A stretch of DNA of 64,000 nucleotides from Centroberyx gerrardi (lineage: Eukaryota; Chordata; Actinopteri; Beryciformes; Berycidae): contig NC_136017.1 in the NCBI RefSeq assembly GCF_048128805.1, positions 14,842,307 to 14,906,306 on the forward strand, given 5' to 3'. Shown piece by piece: positions 14,501 through 23,944 of the stretch. Positions within the stretch are counted from its first letter, which is position 1; the number at the start of each line of letters is the position of its first letter. The notes beneath the pieces were generated by a model. It was given only the letters and a program-made list of their open reading frames with translations, was not told where the DNA came from and ran no database searches. Both the position numbers and the translations under genes were made by a program.

Positions 14501-17500
14501 ACCCAGAACGACTTACAATTCTTCAACAGTAGCAGAAATTCCCAGTTCACGAAAAGCAACGAAAAGCAATGGAAGGGTCAAGGTCTTTATGCGTTAACAA
14601 TATTCCTGTCTCTTACTGTCTCTCTCCCCCTCCTCACCTTCCTCGCCCTCTTCCCTCTCCAGGACATGCTGGTGTTTCTGTACCACGAGGGTTCATGGAC
14701 GCGAGGGATTTTCCGGCGGCCAGCTGGGGCTCGGGCCGTCAGAGAGCTGCGGGACGCTCTGGACGGCGGGGAGTTTCAGCTTCCTCTGACACGAGACCAC
14801 GTCTTTATTATTGCTGGAGTCTTTAAGGTAGGCTTACTGCTGTGTGTGTGTGTGTGTGTGTGCCTGGTTATGGCACAGATTAGAGTTTTAGTTGTACAAA
14901 CATTTCTCAGAGGGTTAGTCGCTCTGGAGTTAGTAGGGATGAACAATTCCAAATTTTTTGGAGTCAATTCCGACTCCAACTCCTTGTAATAGAATTGATG
15001 GATTCGATTCTAAATTAAAATCAACACAAAAATTTGAACGTTTAACGACTGTGGTTCCTTGGCTCCGCCCATTGAGGTTTAACTATCAATAAGATTATTT
15101 CTGCCCACAGTGCAACTCTGCCTCTGAGAAATGTTTGTACAAGTAAAACTCCAATCATATTGTGAGCTACCACCGGCATGACATGGCACACATCTCAATG
15201 AAAACAGTAAATGTTTTGTCAAATCAGTTTTCCCCAGGTTTTTGTGACTTGGTGGTGCTGAGGTGCAGTAACTGATATCAAATGGTGCTCCTGTTGAAGT
15301 GATTTACTGTACTGTTCCATTTACATTCAGGCATTCAGCTGATGATGATTGCCAATACAGCAAGCAGTCCATAGTATGGAGTGCTTGCTGTTCATGTAAT
15401 AATATAGAATTGCTAAGAGCAAGGCAGAAAAGGGTGAAGTTTTTATAGACAAAACAGGAGCAAGATTGGCTGATTGTAGAAATTTGCTGCAAATTCACAA
15501 GCTGTTGAGGCAACACTGCTGAACCATTTGGACAGACTCCTATGTTTAGTCATCTTATGTACCAGTGGGAATGGAACCACTAAGCAATGCAGTGTAAGTC
15601 CTATAGGTTGCTGCTTTTGAAAAACTTCTACCAGACAACTGGATACAGTTTCAGGCTGGGTAGCTGCAGTGAGAATCCAGTCCCTCGCCACATTGCAATG
15701 CCGTGTGTCTTTAGCATAACAGTCTTCAAATGCTGCTCCTACTTTAATATTTTTAAATACAAGCGGACACAATTTAATATAGCCATGGAGCTTTGTTAAG
15801 AAACTTTACAACTGTTTTTGGGTGTGTGTGGTGCTGGTTTTTAAGTTTGCATACACATGTCTGTGGGTGTGTGTGTGTGCCTGCATTACCATGTCAAGTA
15901 CCTCAATGACCCATATTTGTAAGAACATATTTAATCTGCTCCATCCCATTTAGCCTTTAGTCCTAGGTGTAACATGCTATCCAGCAACTTTCATAACAGG
16001 GCTGGCTAGAGATTGGCTTGTCATTTAATCTGGATTATAATCTGTTATTATCTGGATGGATAATAGACAGCTTCCCTGCACTAATGCTTAAAACTATGTC
16101 AAGTCTACAGCAGTGATAGCACCTGTGTTAATGTGCTTTAGGTTTAGATAAAACTTTGATGCCCATGGGTCTCATTTATCAATATTCTATGTATGTGAAA
16201 CATGGAGAGATGATAAAATATTAGATCAAAACCTTCATTTTAGCAGACCAGGGCAAAATAGCAGTCAAACACATTTTGAAAACTGAGCAGTCCTTGAGAG
16301 ATGTATCAACTTTGGAGACTTTGTAAGTTTCTGCCAAGCGCTTCTCACCAGATGAACATATTTGAAACTACAGATGGAAACTTTGGGCTGCTGTCTTCAT
16401 ATCATCTCCTTAAGCCCTCATTCAAACTGACGAGTGAGAACAATTTTGCACTGACCTGGAATGAAAAGCAGTAGGAAAAAGGCTGGAGGGCTGGTGAAAT
16501 CATCATCCCCGTTTGAAACCATATTCAGATGTTTTGGTCTGGTGCGTTGCATTACATTACATCCTGACATCCAACTCTGTGTCGTCCTCAGGGATTCCTC
16601 TGTAACATCCCAATCAGCCGACTGGGATCTGACCTATATTTTTCAACTGTACACATTTTGATCCTTAATATTAAATGCATGATAGAAAAGAGGCAATAGA
16701 AACGTACAGAATTCAGGACGACAGTGCTAGTAGAGATATATGTCTGAAATATTATATTTATTTTGCATATAATTCTCCTATTTTCCTAATTTCAAAGAGA
16801 ATACCACTGAATGTAACTAATGTCTTCTCTTTTTATATGGCATTTCAATTTGTATTAGCAAACATTCATTACTGTCCCTCATAGCCAGTAATAAGAAAGA
16901 AGAGCTTGCCTTACACCAAGGCCATTAAAGGATAAGGCTGGTGTTTTTTAATGCATTGCTTACCGTCAACAAATCCTATGAAAATAACAAAATCAGCAAT
17001 GACTTTGTTTTGCCAGCAAATCTCGTCCATGTAGCCGATGCCCAATGCAGCCATGTCCCAGCAGCCATAGAACTCCATTGTATTAAAAAAACGATTAAAA
17101 ACATGTCAAAGAGCCATGCCGTTGCTCTGGGCAACATATTTCATCATCACGATGCACCGGGCCAGCCGACTTTTTCCTCAAACAACTTAATAAGCCGACT
17201 GTAAACACTTTGCGATCTCAGGAAAGTAGTTTCGTAGCACCGAAAATAGTCACCGGCGTAATGAAGAATTTGTTCCCATTTGAATTTGATTTGGTAATAA
17301 CTACAACAGTCTGACTTTTCGTGGTAACAGTTAGCGATTTTTAAAATTGAAACTTTGTGAGCTGTATTTAAAGGTTTTTAGCTTACAATTGGAGCCAGTT
17401 ACTTCCGGGTTGACGGCTAAAAACGGTACGTGGGAAGTCAGAAAGTAACGGGAGTAGAGCAAACGCATTGTCGATTTTGTTATTTTCATAGGATTTGTTG

Positions 17501-20500
17501 ACGGTAAGAAATGCATTAAAAAACACCGGCCTTATCCTTTAATTCACTAGCCATTAACAAGTCTCTATTGTTAGTGTCATAGTTATAGTAAAAGAAACAA
17601 CAATAATTGTCTAATGGTGGAAATGCCAAATCCAGATCATCACCAAAATCTAATCAATCTGTCCACCAAATTTCATGGAAATCCATTTGCACCCAGGGAT
17701 ATTTTCTGAAGAAACACTGGTACATTTTCTCATTTAATACAGTTATCACTACTATAAAGCAATATAATATACAGTATGACATCCTGGGATCTGTGTGTGT
17801 CGTCCTCAGGATTTCTTGCGCAGCATCCCGGGCAGCCTGCTGTGTTCTGAGATGTATGAGGAGTGGATGGACGTGCTGGAGGAAGAGGAGGAGGAGGAAG
17901 AACAGGTGCAGGATATAAAGAGGTAACATGCACACAGTCTAGTATTTATTTAGTAGCTGTTGATATTAACCAATATAATATCTGGCTATTCCTTATGCTA
18001 TTGAGCTTTACATTTTTTGTCACTTTTTTTTGGCATAAATTGCCAAATAGTTGTATGTTATGATGAATGAATGAGCTAAAAAGGCAAAAAAGTCATTCCT
18101 CATTTCAGTGTGACGAAGCAGAAATGCTTTAAAAATATCCGGTCACAAGAGAGGAGGATGAGTCATCTAGTCATCTTCTTTCACTCTCGTCAAAGAAGAG
18201 AGTGTTGTTAGAAAAAGATGGTGCCAATAACATTCTAATTTTACTTCCGGTTCGCCAATCACATGTGAGCAAATTCAATGAATGCTAATTGGATAGACAC
18301 TACAACTTAATGTTCAGCTTAATTTGTGATTGGAATCTTGTGAGAATTACACAAATACAGAGTCAGTCCCCAGTCAGAGGTCAGAGGAATGTGAATTCTT
18401 ATATACATATATGGTTGTGTAAGTGTTTAGTGGTTTTATTACTGTATGCTACACTATGTAGTTGTATGTATCGTCCACTGTACATAGTATGTCTTTCACT
18501 GTCACTTTGGTCCTGCTGTGTGTCAGTATGTGAAAAGTCTCCAGTGTCACCAAGACAAATCTCTGTACATGTATTGTATTTGGTGATTAAAGTGATCCCG
18601 ATGACAACAGTCCCTCTCTTTCTGCAGGCTGATAGGCCGACTGCCCAAAGAGAATGCCCTGTTGCTACGCTACCTGGTCGCCATGCTGCACGGCGTCCAG
18701 GGCAACGCCAACGACAACCTGATGACCAGCTTCAACTTATCCGTGTGCATCGCTCACAGCATGCTGTGGCCCCCTGGACCCTGTAGTCCTGAAATGGAGG
18801 GAGAGGGAGCTAAGAAGGTGAGACGCAGGGAGGGATGGAGAGAAGAAGATGAGAGGGATGGATGGATTCAGGGGTGGGTGGATCTATAATGGAGAGAAAT
18901 TAAGGACTATAAGAAAAGGATTAGGAGAGTTAAAGCTGTACTAGGCAATTTCACACATTGGCAGCCCCTAATACCCTAAATACCTGACTAATACATCATG
19001 GTATTTGACCCTGACACAGTTAGCCATTGCAACTTTAAATCTGACACCCTTTGTGTTATAATGTTGCAACATGATTATGTAAATCTGTCTGAGCCATCTC
19101 ACAGTTCATTTACAAAGAGCAGTTTGTTGTTTTGTCTGCAGTAACCAACACAGAAGTCGCCATTCAAGTAAAACAATTACGGATCAAATTCCACCTCTGG
19201 AGCTATATTTATCCCTGCTGGCCTGGGATCAGCAAACCCGGAGATTTACATGTATAAATTACATAAAAAGAAAGCCTGTGAGGAAAATTGCAACGTGGGA
19301 ATTTCACCTCAATCATCGAAATTTGTGTAATTGGGTTTGCTGTTTAGACTCATGTTGTGCTTAGAGGAGGAGTTTTACAGAACATGAAGTTATATTGTTT
19401 ACAGTATATCATCAGTAATAATGCTTATACTCATAATTATACAGGCTTGTTTTAAATTGAACAAGTCCAATATTTTAGCATGAAAAGAGCATCATTCAAA
19501 CACACTAAGTCGAGCGGACCAAGCTGGAAACTGAATGTTATTTTTGGAATGTGAACTTTGTATTTGTTAATTCGTGTGTTAAGCGGTGTAATGTAACACA
19601 TTCAAACCACGTCAAGCTTTTCTCATAGGAATGTCTCGAATCGGCTCACGGAAAAGGAGAAAGGTCTTGTCACTTAGTTTGACTTTTTGAACCGTGGAAG
19701 TGACGGGAATAGAGCAAACTCAAGAGATAATCCTCTAAACAGTTAATTCCTGAAAATAACTTTCGGTTGACGGGGCTTGTAACACAAGTTGCTGCTCAGA
19801 AATGACGCAGTTTACATGCTGAAAGCAGGAGGCAGTAAACACATGGCCCTGGAAAATGTGTAAAAAAAAAAATAGAAAAAAAGACTACAGATGTCATGGA
19901 AAACTTTTGATGCTCATGGAAAATCTGAATGTTACAGGCGCTTCTTTAAAAGTCTCCAGAAAATAACAATTAAATGGTTCTTTAAAAAAAAAAAAAAAAA
20001 AGCTGTTACTCCTCCCCCCAATTTGATCCAAAACTGTAAAAAAAAAAATATCTTAAGCAGCAAAACATCATGTGCGCCTCCACATCACCAGCCAACACAT
20101 ACACTTTTTTTCAGACTTGCTTTTACATGATCTATGGTGTGTATTCTGGTTGATTCAATTATTATAGTCCTTTTTCTTCTTTATCAGTCTTTCTCTCTCC
20201 CTCATCTTTTCTCCTCCAGGTTTGTGAGCTGGTGAAGTTTATGATTGAACACTGTCAGCAGCTAATAGGAGAGGATCCCTCCTCCCTGTATGGAGGGCCT
20301 CCGCAAAGACCCAACACTGAGGAGATGGGATCAGGTACAATACATAGGAACTGTACTGGAAAGAAATGATGTTCTCATGGCATAAAACATCCAAGCCTGG
20401 GCGTTTTTTTAATACTCTGAGAACATATTTGTGGTCATCTTTCTTTACATCACCTGTATATTTTGAAAACTTTTAGACACAAATACTGGACAAGCATCAT

Positions 20501-23500
20501 CTCTGTTAATGTGACCAAACTCATGACATAATTGTCGACTGGTGATGTTTACAAAGTTGGCAATTGAATCCCATATCGGGTTAAACCCATATGGGATTTC
20601 CAAGGCCTATACCGACACCATTGTTTTTGCAGTGAAGCTGCCAAAACGGATAGTTTGTACCAATATTTAGTATCTTTAAATGTGACAATTTTCATGCTAA
20701 AAAAAAATCAACAAATTTACTCAGATTTTTTTTTATTACTGTTAATTTATAAAAGTATTCAGTGTTTCCCCCAGAACTTTATTCTTGGCAGCGTGGAAAA
20801 GCATTTGAAAAAATTTAGACCATGGGACACTAAACTACTACTACTACTACTACTAATAATATAGGGTTAGGGTTCATGCTTCCCATAGACAACCAGTGTA
20901 ATATTGAACAATTATACTTTATCAAACAAACTGCATCATATCCTTCATAACAGAGGTGGATAACATTGACTGGACCATATCCAATTTTTTATCAAATATG
21001 AAGGGCTTTCATGTGACATAACACCTCTGGCGGTCATATTGGAGGTCCTCAGCTCTTGGCAAATAATGGCTGAGAACAGCTGATTGCGTTTCTCAACATA
21101 CAACTTTGTATGTATACTTTGTATGTAAACAGAATTTAATAGGCATGTTAAATTTCTGTGCTCTTTTTCACTGGGAACGTATAATTTCACCTTCAGGTCG
21201 ATTTTCTTATTGCAACTGATGCGCACTAGCTAATGTATCTAGGACAAGGAAACGTTAGTAGTGGCTGGTAGTCGTATTAACATTTACATTGGTTACTTTA
21301 CTAAATTAGTCTGCTAGTTAGTTAGCTAACAAAGCCACAAAAACAGCTCATTGTTCAGGTGAACTGAGCTGACTCTTCTCAAGCTACAACTCAGAGTGTT
21401 TTGGAGTAGAGACTAGAGCTAAAGACAAGACAGTTTACTGTGTCACAGTAACCTACATTTGGAAATAAATCCACCTCATCAGACCACTCGTCCTTACTTA
21501 TAACATTACTTAACTGACCTACCACAACCGTCTTTTCAGGTATCTCTATTGTTCTTGTTAGTTGTTACACATTCAGCCATTTGCACATAGCCAATTCTCC
21601 AGTGGACCTCCAAGATGCCGCTGATGTTTGCTAGGAGATTTGTGATGCAACTGCAAAGCCTCTATTGGCCCAATATGTCGGGAAACCAATATATCACTCT
21701 AACCCTAGTGTCCAGCTATGACAGCTGTCTCCAATTTAAACATTTTGCAAACATTTTGCTTTCTCACAGTCTCCTTCCCTCCATCTCATTTTGTTCTGTC
21801 ATCCTCTTCCTGTCCTCGACTCTGTCAATCTCTCCACTCTTCCATCTCTTTCTGGCTTATCAGATTCCTGGCCGTACCCTCTGACCGACTCGTCCTATGA
21901 CAGTCTAGAAAATGAGTTAGACGACTACAGCAGCAGTGGGTCACCAGCCGGCCGCACCAGAAAGGGCCGCCTTAAACCCAAACAGCTGCAGGGTAGCACG
22001 GACTCCATTATCACACTCAGCGACTACGACCAAGACACCGACCCAGATACACTCCACACGCACGACCAAACCGGCAACCTGAAATGTCTTAAGCTGCCCC
22101 AATTAGGGAGACCCAGAGGCAGGAGACAGGGCCCAGACACGGTTCTGTCCTGCCCCAACCAGGACGCGCCAACTGCGGGTACCTTGTCCACGCTGGACTC
22201 CCTGTCCCTGGAGGGTCAGCAAAGCCGGCGGAGGTGTTCCGAGCCGGCTATTGCGTACATGACCGAATTTCGGCCGCGCCTTTCGGGGAGCGCCGAGGGC
22301 CTCACTGGTGACGACGAAGAGGATGATGAAGAAGAGCTTTACACGCACGCTCACACACACTCCAGGGGTCAGAGCAGGAGGGGTGGACGCGAGTTCGGCT
22401 TGGGCCCGCATGGCGCGAGGTGGCAAGCTCTAGAAGCCAGCTCCTCCAGCCTCTCCTCTGCCGCCACCTCCCCCGCCCCGAATCGCTCCTCCCTCGACTC
22501 CCTCGACTCCCTCGACTCCCTGCATTCCCTGCACTCCCTCTGTGACCAGACCTGGCAGACCAGACGGGGGCTTTGCCCGGCTAAAGCGTACCTGCCCTCC
22601 TCCACCGCCTCCTCCTCCTTGACCGTCCCCTCCTCCTCTGGCTCCCTCTCCACCTCCCCCTCTTCTCCCTCCACCCTAGGCCCTGCTCCGGCTCCCGGCG
22701 GAGGTCCAGACCAGGGGACTTGCCCACCCAAAGAGCCTCTCTCCTGGGGGACCTTGAAAGGCAGCAGGGGCCTCCACCCAAACTCCTGGCTGAAGAAAGC
22801 CCGGAGGTTGTCGCTGACCCAACAAGACAACTTAGAGAAGGAGGAGGAGGACAAGACTGGGGTGAGTAGAATAATAGTTGTCTTACTATGGCGCTTCAGG
22901 TTTGAACATATCATTTTTAGGAGTTGTACTGTGTTTAGCACTTATGTAAAGTCATAACCTACCGACTTACGGCCTTCTGGTTCCAAGACCATGCTATGTG
23001 AATGTCTGTTCATTCTCACAGAGCAAGAGAGTCCTGTTATAACCACTGGTTTACCCTCTCTATCTGTCTCTCCTCTCTCGTCTGTCTCTGTATAAACATC
23101 TACATTCTTATATCTCAAATAGGGAGGATCCACTGATGCGTCGCTCCCTCTCAGTAAAGAGAAAGGAGTACCAGGGGAGAAAGGAGGAGGAAAATGGATC
23201 TCCACCGAGCACCCCAAGGCCAAGCCGTCCTGCAGAGCCACAAAGGAAAGAGGAGGTGGCGTGCAGGCGAGGGGGAGGTCCGGCCAGGAGCCCGCCAAGC
23301 CTCGACCCCCTAAGCACGACTCCTCCAGCCCCCCCTCGCACCACCGCTCCACGGGGAGCCTCCACTACCCCAAGTCCCCCTGCTTCCATCCCTCCGACCC
23401 CTCACTAGCCGTTCGGCAGCTCGTAGACACCCACGCCAAGGCCTCCCAGCAGCACGCCCACGTAGCAAGTGACATCACCGAACAAGCGGCGGGAAGTGAC

Positions 23501-23944
23501 GTAAATGAGCTCAAGCAACCGCCGCAGGCTATGTTTTACAAACAGAGCGGGCCGACGCTGTCCCTGTTCAAGCGTCAAAAGTCCCACTCCCTTTGCGTAG
23601 AGGAGGAACGCCAAGCCCGGCTGTGCCAACGCCGGGCCTCGGAGCCCGGGCAGGGTCTCCACAGGCAGAACGCCCGCAGGAGGCTCCCCAGCGACCCGGG
23701 ACTGAAGGTGTCCGAGGTGGACTCTCAGGGAGGGACGTCCGAGCCCCGTTTCTGCCTCTCCCCCTGCGCCACCAAAGCAGTGAGGGAGTACTTTTCGTCC
23801 CACCCGCGCAGTAACCCCAAGAGCGGCCAGCAGGTGGCGCTCGCCCTGGTGGAGAGTCGCAGGGAATGGCTGAGGAGATGCAGCGATCCCATGGCAGAGC
23901 CGGACTTTGACCAGCTCCTGTTTGCTGAAGAATCCTATGTCTGA
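389..23944 (+). CDS. arhgap20: Rho GTPase-activating protein 20 (PH-RA-RhoGAP), complete, 16 coding exons
   Basis: A GTPase-activating protein that should stimulate GTP hydrolysis by Rho-family GTPases and respond to Ras/Rap through its RA domain. Coding exons, phase-checked: 389-463, 5741-5826, 8121-8294, 8382-8531, 9768-9809, 9989-10073, 10359-10436, 11944-12010, 12630-12824, 14257-14435, 14663-14827, 17810-17922, 18628-18817, 20220-20334, 21864-22861, 23123-23944; 1,177 residues, close to the human length as I recall it. Start chosen because MDNMSPQQ resembles the human N-terminus. Exon 2 encodes an RRESAPSLVITKAL segment like human RRRSAPSLILDKAL. PH domain lies at about residues 80-185, RA at 195-300, RhoGAP at 365-545. 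Conserved tail motifs: SSYDSLENEL, TLSDYD, RRCSEP. Tail-to-tail with fdx1. Every exon edge is a prediction; extra 5' exons are possible. Confidence 0.93.
474..638. repeat. Long foldback (inverted repeat) with a duplicated right arm
   Basis: A roughly 52-bp left arm beginning AAAAGAAATGACATG and ending in GATA repeats is followed by its reverse complement. A second copy of that right arm follows, ending CATGTCATTTCTTTT at 638. Arms contain CCAGCCATAGATAG / CTATCTATGGCTGG. The structure starts 10 bases after the predicted exon 1 splice donor of arhgap20, so it would be transcribed as a strong hairpin in intron 1. Confidence 0.9.
1400..1746. mobile_element. Short TTAA-flanked non-autonomous element
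   Basis: The segment starts AGGGGCAATAAG and ends GTTCCCCT, with TTAA immediately outside both ends (1396-1399 and 1747-1750). TTAA targeting fits piggyBac or Kolobok superfamilies. It contains a poly-C run at about 1596-1618 and no coding potential. Confidence 0.55.
1814..2215 (+). mobile_element. hAT-like MITE, TAGGGTTAGACTGATAT family, copy 1
   Basis: Begins TAGGGTTAGACTGATAT and is flanked by an 8-bp near-duplication GTTGCCAT / GTCGCCAT. Shares with copies at 8586, about 20577 (reverse), 50718 and 62249 an internal TTTAGTGTCCCATGATGG block, a CACTGAAT(G/C)C block and a TATCG(A/G)CCTTCAAAA end. No protein is encoded. Confidence 0.75.
3086..4340. mobile_element. Non-autonomous hAT transposon with perfect 8-bp target duplication
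   Basis: Ends are TAGGGTTGAAACGATT and the complementary AATCGATAGCTGCAGCCCTA. The flanks CATGGGTG (3078-3085 and 4341-4348) are identical, the hallmark of hAT insertion. The 1,255-bp body has no transposase frame that I recognise and contains a (CA)n tract (3878-3919). The ends are rich in TCGATTA/TAATCGA motifs. Confidence 0.88.
4584..4610. repeat. (AT)n microsatellite
   Basis: Uninterrupted AT dinucleotides followed by ATATGTATAC; lies in arhgap20 intron 1. Confidence 0.9.
4925..4995 (-). repeat. Dispersed repeat (GGTTTAACTC...GGCTCCGCCC type), copy 1
   Basis: Reverse-strand match to segments near 15046-15150 and 25480-25600: each has a CCCA(C/T)(T/A)(A/G)AGGTTTAAC core, a nearby GATTATTTCTG and a GGTTCTTTGG/GGTTCCTTGG block. 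A three-copy dispersed family within the window; class unknown. Confidence 0.55.
5827..8120 (+). other. arhgap20 intron 2
   Basis: Contains (CA)n at about 5998-6048, a G run at about 6834-6857 and (GA)n at about 7103-7134. The part from about 7480 to 7915 has low-similarity open frames and ends in GCACCTTTAA, so it is probably another TTAA-type repeat, but I could not find its other end. No host exon seen. Confidence 0.5.
8121..9809 (+). CDS. arhgap20: arhgap20 exons 3-5: PH domain
   Basis: Three exons (8121-8294, 8382-8531, 9768-9809) encode the PH-domain core, with the strands LKTGLQTQDRHLFLFNDILV and RSFVMGWPTCNCVATF, then GEQKEKWLSLLKR. These parallel human ARHGAP20 segments LKRGLQRQERHLFLFNDLFV and KSFVLGWPTVNFVATF. 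The domain probably binds phosphoinositides at membranes. The middle exon is exactly 150 nt (50 codons), starts and ends in the same phase, and lies between a (TG)n and a (CA)n tract. Confidence 0.9.
8317..8350. repeat. (TG)n upstream of arhgap20 exon 4
   Basis: A pure TG tract ending about 31 bases before the exon that starts at 8382. Complementary to the (CA)n just after the same exon. Confidence 0.95.
8533..8572. repeat. (CA)n starting inside the arhgap20 exon 4 splice donor
   Basis: The donor at 8532 reads GTACACACAC, so the microsatellite begins within the splice-site consensus itself. Confidence 0.95.
8586..9054 (+). mobile_element. hAT-like MITE, TAGGGTTAGACTGATAT family, copy 2
   Basis: Starts TAGGGCTAGACTGATAT and ends CCCATATCAGTCGAACCCCA, which are inverted versions of each other. 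Internal TTTTAGTGTCCCATGATC block as in the other copies. Flanking 8-mers ACAGACAC / ACATGAAC agree at five of eight bases, so the target duplication is decayed. Confidence 0.75.
9989..12824 (+). CDS. arhgap20: arhgap20 exons 6-9: Ras-association domain region
   Basis: Exons 9989-10073, 10359-10436, 11944-12010 and 12630-12824 encode IPLKVHGKG, then TKTLPVSNSDSTNEVVRLAL, then DYQLWVISKRDNTPYPLIGH and QCQFILKPR. The pattern (threonine-rich strand, NEV helix, YQLWV strand, PYPLIGHE) matches the RA domain of ARHGAP20, which is reported to bind Rap1. Introns here hold a tandem-repeat element (10495-11342). Confidence 0.88.
10495..11342. mobile_element. Long-terminal-inverted-repeat element with internal 45-bp tandem array, copy 1
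   Basis: The left end has GGGAGATTGTCCCGTTGGTCAA, AGTGATGAGAACATAGACACC and AGTAGATCATTGGCTGCGG. The right end carries the reverse complements in mirrored order (GGTAGATCATTTGCTC, GGGATGAGAACATAGATACC, GGGAGATTGTCACGTTGG). Inverted repeats are about 150 bp. A second copy lies at about 33352-34015. No transposase is present, so it is non-autonomous; superfamily unassigned. Confidence 0.75.
10603..10828. repeat. 45-bp tandem repeat, about five units
   Basis: Units run from GCTCCATGCTAACACTTTAG to GTTGAGTGATAGTAG. The first three are essentially identical and the last two diverged. One unit also occurs, inverted, in the opposite arm of the same element (about 11188-11228). Because 45 is a multiple of three, frames stay open across it; this is not evidence of a gene. 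Confidence 0.93.
13270..14250 (-). mobile_element. 5'-truncated L2/CR1-type LINE, 3' half of reverse transcriptase
   Basis: Reverse-strand translation gives FTNDLPLAC and YADDSTLY (the reverse-transcriptase active site, near 14155), then NKLVLN, LLGVTLDCKLSW, LVLSHLDYCPVVWSG and LQRVQNRAARLAL. These are typical of the C-terminal half of L2/CR1/Rex1-group non-LTR elements. The frame breaks near 14017, so the copy is dead. It ends at 13270 in short (ATTT)-like repeats. It lies antisense in the arhgap20 intron between 12824 and 14257. Confidence 0.85.
14257..20334 (+). CDS. arhgap20: arhgap20 exons 10-14: RhoGAP catalytic domain
   Basis: Exons 14257-14435, 14663-14827, 17810-17922, 18628-18817 and 20220-20334. 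The linker FKRRRSLINWAFWRGSS is nearly identical to human. The catalytic arginine finger is in TRGIFRRPA (arginine at about residue 395); the exon at 18628 gives LPKENALLLRYLVAML and FNLSVCIAHSMLWPP, the usual RhoGAP lysine/asparagine helices. All hallmark residues that I can check are present, so the GAP activity is probably intact. An acidic EEEEEEEE insert sits in the exon at 17810. Confidence 0.93.
14468..14525 (+). repeat. Fragment of a common fish dispersed repeat (GGCATCTAGCTGATGCTCTTA motif)
   Basis: Contains ACATTTACATTTTAGGCATC, AGCTGATGCTCTTACC and CGACTTACAA, an arrangement seen very widely in fish genomes. A weaker relative occurs at about 15314-15345 (ATTTACATTCAGGCATTCAG). Class not assigned. 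Confidence 0.5.
14828..17809 (+). other. arhgap20 intron between exons 11 and 12
   Basis: Contains a short (TG)n next to the donor, a copy of the GGTTTAAC dispersed repeat (about 15046-15150), a near-perfect palindrome (15357-15389) and the TTAA element at 16929. The segment 15400-16900 is AT-rich with nothing recognisable. Confidence 0.5.
16929..17538. mobile_element. TTAA-flanked element with about 70-bp terminal inverted repeats
   Basis: Begins AGGATAAGGCTGGTG and ends CACCGGCCTTATCCT. Inverted arms continue inward through ATGCATT, CCGTCAACAAATCC and TATGAAAATAACAAAATC with few mismatches. TTAA flanks both ends (16925-16928, 17539-17542). The TTAA target fits piggyBac or Kolobok. It encodes no transposase. 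Confidence 0.83.
18818..20219 (+). other. arhgap20 intron between exons 13 and 14
   Basis: AT-rich. A TTAAAGCTGTACTAGGCAAT segment at about 18928 resembles the end of a TTAA-type MITE, but I could not find the opposite end. Poly-A runs at 19982-19999 and 20038-20048. No exon seen. Confidence 0.4.
20577..21707 (-). mobile_element. hAT-like MITE copy 3 (reverse), interrupted by another element
   Basis: Reverse-oriented copy of the TAGGGTTAGACTGATAT family. The right edge reads ATATCACTCTAACCCTA (ends 21707) and the left part has CCATGGGACACTAAA and CATAGACAACCAGTGTA blocks. Between about 20997 and 21655 an unrelated segment splits it, with its own inverted ends (GGCTTTCATGTGACAT...GGCGGTCATATTGGAGGTCC on the left, GGACCTCCAAGATGCCGC...GCAAAGCC on the right). 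Confidence 0.65.
21864..23944 (+). CDS. arhgap20: arhgap20 exons 15-16: serine-rich C-terminal tail
   Basis: Two large exons (21864-22861 and 23123-23944) encode about 607 residues of low-complexity Ser/Pro/Arg-rich sequence with islands shared with human ARHGAP20: SSYDSLENELDD, STDSIITLSDYD, RRRCSEPAIAYMTEF, ALVESRREW. RRxSEP islands look like basophilic-kinase or 14-3-3 sites (inference). Exon 15 contains a short coding tandem repeat (LDS/LHS) at about 22493-22540. Stop TGA at 23942-23944. Confidence 0.88.

Noticed and set aside
22103..23803. Several long antisense frames opposite arhgap20 exons 15-16
   Set aside because: They are shadows of a GC-rich serine-rich coding region; the sense frame carries the conserved ARHGAP20 tail motifs.
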